Positions 57,549 to 64,000 of a stretch of DNA of 64,000 nucleotides are shown piece by piece; positions within the stretch are counted from its first letter, which is position 1; each line of letters begins with the position of its first letter. The DNA comes from Methylocystaceae bacterium. GTDB lineage: Bacteria; Pseudomonadota; Alphaproteobacteria; Rhodospirillales; Terasakiellaceae. A model generated the notes under the pieces. That model had not been told where the DNA came from. It did not search any database and saw only the letters and a program-made list of their open reading frames with translations. The stretch lies in contig JABXIG010000026.1 in NCBI GenBank assembly GCA_013373205.1, forward strand, positions 1 to 64,000, given 5' to 3'. The position numbers and the translations under genes were made by a program.

Positions 57549-58112
57549 TCAGTAATTCAACCGTTCCCATTCTTCTGTCTTCGTAGCCACCGTTTCTTCA
57601 TCATCTGAAATATCAATCTCAATGCCGTCTTCGGTGTAGCGGCGATCTGTGATGTTTACGCCTTGAAGCAGGCGTTCTAAATCACTAGTGCGATCAAAGC
57701 TGGCTTTTAGGGTGGTTGTGGCTTGATGTTGGAAATCTGCAAGATCAGCTGTTTCAATTACTGCCTTGGCAGCCCCTGCATAAGCACGCGCCATGCCACC
57801 TGTACCTAGTTTGATCCCGCCGAAATAGCGCACGATGATGACGGCCACATTGACCATATCTTCGCCCTGCAAGACCTTTAACGCGGGCATGCCGGCAGAG
57901 CCTGAGGGTTCCCCATCATCCTTGGCGCCTTCATGCAGGCGTTTATCCTTATCGAAATGACGAAAGGTGCTGACATGGTGGTTGGCTTTGGGGTGTTCAG
58001 CACGCAGACGCTCAAGTTCGCTTTCATAGTCAGCATATGGAACGAGAAAGGCGAGAAAGCGCGAGCGTTTTTCTTCGGTTTCGCAAAATTGCAGTGTGGT
58101 TATGGTTTTCAT
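57549..58112 (-). CDS. YigZ/IMPACT family protein (UPF0029)
   Basis: A 187-aa protein. The IMPACT N-terminal signature is complete (KANHHVSTFR, then DDGEPSGSAGMPALKVLQG and VIIVRYFGGIKLGTGGMARAYAGAA). Eukaryotic homologues affect Gcn2-dependent translation control. The bacterial role is unclear. Convergent with the RelA/SpoT gene, six bases apart. Confidence 0.92.
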   Translation of the reverse strand: MKTITTLQFCETEEKRSRFLAFLVPYADYESELERLRAEHPKANHHVSTFRHFDKDKRLHEGAKDDGEPSGSAGMPALKVLQGEDMVNVAVIIVRYFGGIKLGTGGMARAYAGAAKAVIETADLADFQHQATTTLKASFDRTSDLERLLQGVNITDRRYTEDGIEIDISDDEETVATKTEEWERLNY

Positions 58113-58168
58113 GGGAAACCTCTATAACATTTGCGCTTAAAAGGCCCAAGTGCTAAAACAAATCAAGC

Positions 58169-58235
58169 GTGTCCCTCGCGAAAGCAGGGACCTTCCACGA
58201 GATTAATGAGATCCCGGCCTGTGCAGGGATACAGC
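58169..58235. repeat. Intergenic paired-palindrome repeat, copy 3
   Basis: Two hairpins upstream of glmM: GTCCCT/AGGGAC around 58171-58191 and ATCCC..GGGAT at 58211-58230. Less perfect than copies 1 and 2 but with the same two-hairpin organisation. Confidence 0.5.
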
Positions 58236-58253
58236 ATAAAAAGAACACCACAG

Positions 58254-59597
58254 ATGACACGTAAACTCTTTGGTACAGACGGTATTCGCGGCACAGCTAA
58301 TACCCATCCGATGACGGCAGAAATCGCCATGAAAGTGGGTATGGCTGCTGGACATTATTTTGTGCGCGGCACGCACCGTCACCGCGTGGTAATTGGCAAA
58401 GATACCCGCCTGTCGGGCTATATGATCGAACCGGCCTTGGTTGCGGGCTTTACTGCCATGGGGATGGATGTGTTGTTGGTCGGGCCCATGCCGACGCCTG
58501 CGGTTGCCATGCTGACACATTCCATGCGTTGTGATCTGGGGGTGATGATTTCAGCTTCCCATAACCCGTTTGGGGATAACGGGATCAAGTTGTTTGGTCC
58601 GGATGGGTTTAAGCTGCCGGATGATGTAGAATTGAAACTGGAAGACATGATCGAAAGTGATTTGTCCGAAAAATTCGTTTCACCAGACAAGCTCGGGCGT
58701 GCCAGACGTCTGGAAGATGCATCGGGGCGTTATGTGGAATTTGCCAAAAAGACGTTTCCGGCAAACCTGCGTCTGGATGGTTTAAAGATCGTGGTCGATT
58801 GTGCCAATGGGGCAGCCTATAAAGTCGCGCCGGAAGTCTTGTGGGAATTGGGCGCAGAAGTCGTTGCCATCGGGGTTACGCCAAATGGGTTTAACATTAA
58901 CAAAGACTGTGGATCAACTGCGACACAGACTTTGTCTGAACAGGTAGTTGCTCATGGGGCCGATATCGGGATTGCATTGGATGGTGATGCTGACCGTTTG
59001 ATCATTTGTGATGAACATGGTGATGTGGTCGATGGCGATCAGATCATGGGGCTGGTGACAACGCATCTTCATAAACGGGGCTTGTTAAAAGGCGGTGGGC
59101 TGGTTGCAACCGTTATGTCCAACATGGGTCTGGAAAAATATCTTGAAGATAATGGTCTGACGCTTGAACGCACGAAGGTGGGGGATCGTTATGTGGTCGA
59201 ACGCATGCGCAAGGATGGCTTTAACGTTGGTGGGGAACAATCCGGTCATATCGTTTTAAGTGATTATGCCACGACGGGGGATGGGCTGGTTGCAGCCTTG
59301 CAGGTGTTAGCCGTGGTCGTAGAACAGAACAAACCGACAAGTGATGTCTGCAAGCTGTTTGATCCCTTCCCGCAAATTTTAAAGAATGTGCGCTATGGCG
59401 AAACATTCCCGCTGGATTTTGATACTGTGCAACAGGCGATTGCCGATGGGGAAGGTCGGTTGAACGGGGCCGGTCGCGTTTTGATCCGTAAATCCGGTAC
59501 AGAACCTTTAATCCGTGTAATGGCCGAGGGGAAAGACCCGGTTTTGGTAGAACAGGTTGTCGATGATATTGTCGCAGCTGTTCAGGATGTGGCTTAA
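58254..59597 (+). CDS. glmM: Phosphoglucosamine mutase
   Basis: A 447-aa enzyme converting glucosamine-6-P to glucosamine-1-P for UDP-GlcNAc, and so for peptidoglycan and LPS. The phosphoserine is Ser102 in [12 protein letters not shown], the metal loop is DGDADRL, the sugar loop GGEQSGH, and the phosphate loop [16 protein letters not shown] chose the ATG at 58254 ([13 protein letters not shown]). The longer upstream frame crosses the palindromic repeat and is not protein-like. thiD follows by one base. Confidence 0.97.
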   Translation: MTRKLFGTDGIRGTANTHPMTAEIAMKVGMAAGHYFVRGTHRHRVVIGKDTRLSGYMIEPALVAGFTAMGMDVLLVGPMPTPAVAMLTHSMRCDLGVMISASHNPFGDNGIKLFGPDGFKLPDDVELKLEDMIESDLSEKFVSPDKLGRARRLEDASGRYVEFAKKTFPANLRLDGLKIVVDCANGAAYKVAPEVLWELGAEVVAIGVTPNGFNINKDCGSTATQTLSEQVVAHGADIGIALDGDADRLIICDEHGDVVDGDQIMGLVTTHLHKRGLLKGGGLVATVMSNMGLEKYLEDNGLTLERTKVGDRYVVERMRKDGFNVGGEQSGHIVLSDYATTGDGLVAALQVLAVVVEQNKPTSDVCKLFDPFPQILKNVRYGETFPLDFDTVQQAIADGEGRLNGAGRVLIRKSGTEPLIRVMAEGKDPVLVEQVVDDIVAAVQDVA

Positions 59598-59598
59598 A

Positions 59599-60402
59599 AT
59601 GCAGGGACGTGTACTGATTATTGCCGGGTCTGACAGTGGCGGTGGCGCTGGCATTCAGGCTGATATCAAGGCTGTAACCTGCTTAAATGGGTTTGCCATG
59701 ACGGCGATTACGGCGCTGACAGCGCAAAATACCCTGGGTGTGACAGCCATTCATGATATCCCGGCCGATTTTATCAAAGAACAAATCCGTTTGGTGCTAA
59801 GCGATCTTGGCGCGGATTGTTTAAAGACAGGGATGCTCAGCCAACCATCAACAATCAACGCTATTTGTGAGGTGTTGGATGAGTTGAAAATGGATATCCC
59901 CATGGTGGTTGATCCGGTGATGGTGGCAAAAGGCGGGGCCTCTCTTTTGGCGATGGAAGCCGTAGATGCGTTAAAAAAACGTCTGACCCCGCGCGCGCAT
60001 GTCGTTACCCCCAACGTCCCGGAAGCTGAAGCCTTAAGCGGGCTTTCCATTGTCAGTCAGGGTGATATGGCAAAGGCTGCTGAAAAGATATTCGCCCTTG
60101 GTCCCAAGGCGGTTTTGATGAAGGGCGGGCATCTGGATGAGAAGGGCGATGTGGTGACGGACTATCTGTTTGAAGCCGATGGTAATTGCTACGAATTTTC
60201 CGGCCCGCGCATCCATACGGCCCATACCCATGGGACAGGCTGCACCACGGCCTCAGCCATCGCCTGTGGAATTGCGCAAGGTTTAAGCGTGAAAGATGCT
60301 GTAGAACGTGCGCGGGCGTATGTGTTTGAAGCCATCAAGACAGCCCCCGGATTTGGACAAGGTCATGGGCCGCTTAATCACGCACATACCATCAAGGCTT
60401 GA
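59599..60402 (+). CDS. thiD: Hydroxymethylpyrimidine/phosphomethylpyrimidine kinase
   Basis: A 267-aa ribokinase-fold enzyme phosphorylating HMP and HMP-P in thiamine synthesis. The blocks LIIAGSDSGGGAGIQADIKA, VVDPVMVAKGG and the anion-hole motif THGTGCTTASAIACG are intact. It abuts glmM by one base, so it shares its transcript. Its product joins with the thiazole at the ThiE step encoded elsewhere in this window. Confidence 0.95.
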   Translation: MQGRVLIIAGSDSGGGAGIQADIKAVTCLNGFAMTAITALTAQNTLGVTAIHDIPADFIKEQIRLVLSDLGADCLKTGMLSQPSTINAICEVLDELKMDIPMVVDPVMVAKGGASLLAMEAVDALKKRLTPRAHVVTPNVPEAEALSGLSIVSQGDMAKAAEKIFALGPKAVLMKGGHLDEKGDVVTDYLFEADGNCYEFSGPRIHTAHTHGTGCTTASAIACGIAQGLSVKDAVERARAYVFEAIKTAPGFGQGHGPLNHAHTIKA

Positions 60403-60500
60403 AAGACCCTACTTATTACTGGTATTTGACCAGCAATAATCATGATATTCTTCATTGGTCTTAATAAAAATGTTTGAAGAAAATGAAACAGGGTAAAGCC

Positions 60501-61490
60501 ATGAAGGACACCTTCGGTCGGACAATTACATATCTCAGGGTTTCGGTGACGGATCGCTGTGATTTTCGCTGTAGCTATTGTATGGCCGAAGATATGACCT
60601 TTTTGCCCCGACAGGAGATTTTGTCGTTTGAAGAAATGGAACGGATCTGTTCAGCCTTCATTAAACGCGGGGTGACGAAAATCCGTCTGACCGGGGGTGA
60701 ACCCTTGGTGCGGCGCGGCATTATGGAGTTTATTAAGCAACTTTCAGAACACCTGAAAACCGGGGCGTTGAAAGAACTGACACTGACGACCAATGGTTCC
60801 CAGCTGGATAAATATGCAAGTCAGCTTGTCGACTGTGGGATCAAGCGGATCAATGTGTCTTTGGATACGCTGGATTCAGATCGTTTTACCGAAATTACCC
60901 GCTTTGGCAAACTTGAACAGGTTTTAAGTGGTCTTGAGGCTGCCAAAAAAGCCGGGCTGAAGGTGAAAATCAATACGGTTGCGCTGAAAGGTCAGACAGA
61001 TCAGGAACTGGATGACCTGCTGAGCTTTGTTGCGGATCATGGGTTTGATCTGACTTTTATCGAAACGATGCCGTTGGGGGAAATTGGCGGCTCACGCGTG
61101 GATCATTATCTTCCGCTTAGTGAAGTTCGCACCAATATTGAAAAACGCTGGACTTTAACGGATACGGATTACGCCACAGGTGGTCCGGCACGTTTTGTCG
61201 ATGTCAAAGAAACAGGAAACCGGATCGGCTTTATTACACCGTTAAGCCATGGTTTTTGTGAAAGCTGTAACCGGATGCGCCTGACCTGCAAGGGCACTTT
61301 GTTTATGTGTTTGGGACAAGACGGGAATTTGGATTTGCGCGAAGTGGTTCGCGCGTCTGAAAGTAACGAACCTTTGCAGGCTGCCATCGATCAGGCCTTG
61401 AACCTGAAACCCAAGGGGCATGAGTTTGTGATTGATGAAACACAAGACGGTCCAGCCCTGAACCGACATATGAGCGTGACAGGCGGCTAA
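60501..61490 (+). CDS. moaA: GTP 3',8-cyclase MoaA
   Basis: A 329-aa radical-SAM enzyme for the first step of molybdenum cofactor synthesis. The SAM cluster motif is CDFRCSYC, the [10 protein letters not shown] motif follows, and the second cluster is [13 protein letters not shown]. The usual two glycines end the protein (TGG). The ATG at 60501 gives the family-like start [15 protein letters not shown], with GGG six bases away; starts at 60474 and 60483 are in frame. Confidence 0.95.
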   Translation: MKDTFGRTITYLRVSVTDRCDFRCSYCMAEDMTFLPRQEILSFEEMERICSAFIKRGVTKIRLTGGEPLVRRGIMEFIKQLSEHLKTGALKELTLTTNGSQLDKYASQLVDCGIKRINVSLDTLDSDRFTEITRFGKLEQVLSGLEAAKKAGLKVKINTVALKGQTDQELDDLLSFVADHGFDLTFIETMPLGEIGGSRVDHYLPLSEVRTNIEKRWTLTDTDYATGGPARFVDVKETGNRIGFITPLSHGFCESCNRMRLTCKGTLFMCLGQDGNLDLREVVRASESNEPLQAAIDQALNLKPKGHEFVIDETQDGPALNRHMSVTGG

Positions 61491-61534
61491 AGCTTTGTCA
61501 TAGTGGGCTGAATGTAAAACTTGGTTGCAGTCTT

Positions 61535-62302
61535 ATGTCCGATAAAAAAATTGCCTTCGTCGCCGGAAAGTCTGAAAGCGCGCAAGATGCCATGGATCGT
61601 CTGTGTGGCAAATATGATCATGTGCGCCCCGATAAGGCTGATCTGATTGTTGCTTTGGGTGGCGATGGTTTTATGCTGCGCACGCTTCATAAGTATCTTC
61701 ATCTCAATAAACCTGTCTTCGGGATGAACAGGGGCTCGGTTGGGTTCTTGATGAATGAATATCGCGAAGATGATCTGTTGGAACGCATTAAACGGATGCA
61801 GGCGATTGAAATTCACCCGCTTCGTATGGAAGCTACCTGTAAAGGGGGGAAAAAGGCCGAAGCCATTGCCTTTAACGAAGTCTCCTTATTCCGCGAAACC
61901 GGACAGGCCGCCCATATCCGCGTTAGTGTGGATGGGGTGGTGCGATTAGAAGAAATGGTCTGTGACGGGTTGTTGATTTCAACACCTGCAGGTTCGACCG
62001 CTTACAACATGTCCGCTTATGGTCCGATCCTGCCACTAGGCTCAGGTGTTTTGGCCCTGACCGCGATCTCTGCCTATCGCCCCAGACGTTGGCGCGGCGC
62101 TATCCTGCCGCATATGGCAACGGTCAGTTTTGAAATTTTAAATGATGAAAAACGCCCCGTGGGGGTCTCGGCAGATTTTAACGAATACCGCGATGTTACT
62201 CACGTTAAAGTCTTTGAAGACCGCAGCCTTTATTCCAACGTTCTCTATGATCCAGAACATAATCTGGAAGAGCGCATCTTGCAGGAACAGTTTATTGGGT
62301 GA
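61535..62302 (+). CDS. nadK: NAD kinase
   Basis: A 255-aa enzyme making NADP from NAD. The GGDG motif is at 42-45 and the second block is DGLLISTPAGSTAYNMSAYGPILP. The length is typical of the short alphaproteobacterial form. Its stop codon directly abuts the stop of the convergent gene. Confidence 0.96.
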   Translation: MSDKKIAFVAGKSESAQDAMDRLCGKYDHVRPDKADLIVALGGDGFMLRTLHKYLHLNKPVFGMNRGSVGFLMNEYREDDLLERIKRMQAIEIHPLRMEATCKGGKKAEAIAFNEVSLFRETGQAAHIRVSVDGVVRLEEMVCDGLLISTPAGSTAYNMSAYGPILPLGSGVLALTAISAYRPRRWRGAILPHMATVSFEILNDEKRPVGVSADFNEYRDVTHVKVFEDRSLYSNVLYDPEHNLEERILQEQFIG

Positions 62303-63550
62303 TCACTTTTCCAAGGAATGAAGCGCGCTTAACACGGTGATGTCTTCTTCTTCCAACCGGGCTTTTATTTTTTGCCAGTCGGGGGTGTCTTCACCGAAAG
62401 AGCTTCTGAGCATACGGTTGACCGCATCGGCCAACGGTTTGTCAGAAGCCAAGGCGACGAGGCGATAGTCAATGCTTTTACTCAAACGTTTTGGCAAAGT
62501 GATACGCCAGCCGATTAGGCCTTTCTGGCGTTTAGGCTCTAGCAGGCTTTCACGGTCTGCCAGCAGAAAATGTCCATCTTCTATACGTTGGGCAAAAGCC
62601 CACATGTAGGTGGGGGTTGCCATGTTGTTTAAGGTGATTTCAAGGGCGCAAAGACCATCCAGTTTGCTGCTGGGAAAAGCCGCCCCATCGCGCACCAACG
62701 GGATTTTGTCCGGCTTTTCACAGCCTTCATCGGCATTGGCGCGCAATTCACTGATACCGATTTTCAGGCCGTTTGCGCGCAAGGCCATGATGTTATCTTC
62801 AAATTGCAGATAGAGTCCGACCACCATTGCGACGATGCATGCACCCACCGCAAGGGATTTAAAGAGGCCGTTATCCTTGATGGGTTCGGCATCTTTTTCA
62901 CGCTGTTTATAAAGATCGATCACACCATCTTCATCCAGATCGTCATCATCTTCGTCTTCTTCGACCACGGGGTAAGGGTCTTTTAAGTCAAAACGGCGAA
63001 TGATGCGCTGAATATCCACGATGGATTCCAGACGCAGCAGGTCGCCATCAATGGTCATTTCTTCGAGGAATTCATCTTCCGGTACCAAGCCTGCACCACC
63101 GGGAATAAAGCAGAAAAGCCGGATATCTTCGGCGCGCATTTGAGCAAACAGGTCTTGGGACGCAATCAGCTTTTCTTTGATATGATCCACCGGGCGCACA
63201 TTTAAATCGCGATCAAGTTCCCCGGTCAGCCACAAGGCATTATCTACTTTTTCACCGGGGGCGGCAAGGCGGTCTTCGGCAAAAAAGGCATGAGCACAGA
63301 AGGCGCCTAATTGCCAGCTTTCACCATCGGTGATGGGCGCAGATACATCCATGCGAAAGGAGGGGTGTTTATAAGAACGTTCCACAACGCCTGTCGGTTC
63401 TTTGACAAAGGCATCATAAGCGCGCGCAATTGGCAACGCCTTGGCCGTGCCATCCAGACAGATGACGCTGCGCACATCCGGGTCTTCTTTGGTTATGCGT
63501 TGGACTTCAACCGGGCCTTCAGTTGTGGCAATAAAAATTCGGACGTTCAT
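62303..63550 (-). CDS. Membrane protein with divergent Lon-type (S16) protease-like domain
   Basis: A 415-aa protein I do not recognise as a named family. Residues about 55-185 line up by eye with the Lon proteolytic domain: DGES (75-78) for Lon's DGPS, LTGEL (108-112) for its MTGEI, a basic stretch, and HIKEKLIAS (123-131) for GGLKEKLLAA. Ser78 and Lys125 would be the catalytic dyad, 47 residues apart (43 in E. coli Lon). There is no AAA+ domain. An acidic linker (197-210) leads to one transmembrane helix (about 231-249) and a periplasmic C-terminal domain resembling DUF4384-like modules. It follows an unknown small gene. Protease activity is inferred. Confidence 0.6.
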   Translation of the reverse strand: MNVRIFIATTEGPVEVQRITKEDPDVRSVICLDGTAKALPIARAYDAFVKEPTGVVERSYKHPSFRMDVSAPITDGESWQLGAFCAHAFFAEDRLAAPGEKVDNALWLTGELDRDLNVRPVDHIKEKLIASQDLFAQMRAEDIRLFCFIPGGAGLVPEDEFLEEMTIDGDLLRLESIVDIQRIIRRFDLKDPYPVVEEDEDDDDLDEDGVIDLYKQREKDAEPIKDNGLFKSLAVGACIVAMVVGLYLQFEDNIMALRANGLKIGISELRANADEGCEKPDKIPLVRDGAAFPSSKLDGLCALEITLNNMATPTYMWAFAQRIEDGHFLLADRESLLEPKRQKGLIGWRITLPKRLSKSIDYRLVALASDKPLADAVNRMLRSSFGEDTPDWQKIKARLEEEDITVLSALHSLEK

Positions 63551-63586
63551 ACGGGCGGACTTATTCTATCTTTGTAAACAAAATAC

Positions 63587-63970
63587 TTACCGCAGAATGA
63601 CCTCACTTTTCGCTTTGCGCAAGGCTTTCAGGACTTCATTATCACTTTGCAGCAAAATTTGGGCTTCCCCGTCATAGAAATCATCAATAACAAGGCGATA
63701 GATGGGGCCATCTTCTTCCTGAACGAAGACCAGGCTTGGGGATTCGCTTCTGTCAATTGCTTCAATCAGCAGATAGATCTGAGTCTCATCAGCTTTGGAA
63801 ACTTTCAGTGTTAGGCGAAAACCATCGGCTTCGCGTTCAACAATATCACCTGTGCTGGCAGCGGCCGCACGAGGTAGGTGGGCAAGGGCCTGTTTACTGA
63901 GCAGACGTTTAAGATCACGCCGGACAGAGAGATCGTTCATTAAGGCGTTATTCAGGGCAGGACTGGGCAC
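63587..63970 (-). CDS. Hypothetical protein, upstream partner of the Lon-like protein
   Basis: About 117-127 aa as seen here. Starts available are GTG at 63970 or ATG at 63940, but the frame stays open to the window edge, so the gene may begin outside. It has a basic helical N-terminus (RRDLKRLLSKQALAHLPRAAA), then a beta-rich domain (GFRLTLKVSK, SLVFVQEEDGPIYRLVIDD) and a helical end. No family recognised. Separated from the Lon-like gene by 36 bases, so probably the same operon. Confidence 0.6.
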   Translation of the reverse strand: MPSPALNNALMNDLSVRRDLKRLLSKQALAHLPRAAAASTGDIVEREADGFRLTLKVSKADETQIYLLIEAIDRSESPSLVFVQEEDGPIYRLVIDDFYDGEAQILLQSDNEVLKALRKAKSEVILR

Positions 63971-64000
63971 ATGCTTTGGATTATGGGCATAGGAAAATAG

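Noticed and set aside
1-64000. CRISPR arrays, insertion sequences, rRNA genes
   Set aside because: No regularly spaced repeats, transposase genes with terminal repeats, or rRNA-like sequence were seen. The only mobile-element gene is the integrase at the left edge.

Overview
The window reads as chromosomal DNA of an alphaproteobacterium, most likely a marine or aquatic member of the Rhodospirillales or a close relative (Terasakiella, Thalassospira or Magnetospirillum-like). The genus is a guess. The evidence is gene order: UPF0262 - low-molecular-weight phosphatase - infA - maf - RNase E/G - yacG - tRNA-Phe; zapA - 6S RNA - 5-formyl-THF cyclo-ligase; yebC - ruvCAB - ybgC - tolQRAB - pal - cpoB - tilS - ftsH - folP - glmM; and a DUF2336 protein. 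The organism is Gram-negative (Tol-Pal, OmpA proteins, lipoproteins), chemotactic (two chemoreceptors) and uses c-di-GMP (one GGDEF and one EAL protein). Base composition looks moderate, near half G+C, with two clearly AT-richer genes.

Layout. 1-1.5 kb: a tyrosine integrase bracketed by a perfect 75-bp inverted repeat that contains the 3' end of the neighbouring tRNA-Phe gene. 1.6-9.2 kb (minus strand): yacG, RNase E/G, maf, infA, a diguanylate cyclase, an aminotransferase, a phosphatase, UPF0262, two very small proteins, a cold-shock protein, and a cytochrome c overlapping the end of secA. 9.2-16.9 kb: secA, and on the other strand a parvulin-type foldase, argJ, a MutT-type Nudix protein and an HBM-type chemoreceptor. 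16.9-23.7 kb: a formylglycine-enzyme-like lipoprotein, psuG, a His-tailed MFS transporter, an AT-rich orphan, a 47-aa protein, GMP reductase and a small heat-shock protein with a probable RNA thermometer. 23.9-36.3 kb: DUF2336, L31, frataxin, asparaginase, an MFS pump, an OmpA/MotA-like/MotB-like trio, inositol monophosphatase, an EAL protein, EF-P, thiE and gap. 36.5-42 kb: coiled-coil protein, zapA, 6S RNA, fau, a metallophosphoesterase, a DMT permease and a Cache chemoreceptor.

42.3-61 kb is a long, mainly plus-strand housekeeping run: yebC and ruvCAB (Holliday-junction resolution), ybgC-tolQRAB-pal-cpoB (outer-membrane constriction), tilS, ftsH, folP, an AraC-type regulator, an AT-rich stand-alone RelA/SpoT synthetase, a YigZ-family protein (minus strand), glmM, thiD, moaA and nadK. 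The right edge (62.3-64 kb, minus strand) holds two uncharacterised genes. One of them appears to be a membrane-anchored protein with a divergent Lon-type (S16) Ser-Lys protease domain and no ATPase.

Most of the window is ordinary core genome. The places most worth a second look are the Lon-like membrane protein, the inverted att-like repeat around the integrase, the AT-rich RelA/SpoT gene, and the uncharacterised MotA/MotB-like trio. I found no CRISPR array, rRNA operon or insertion sequence.
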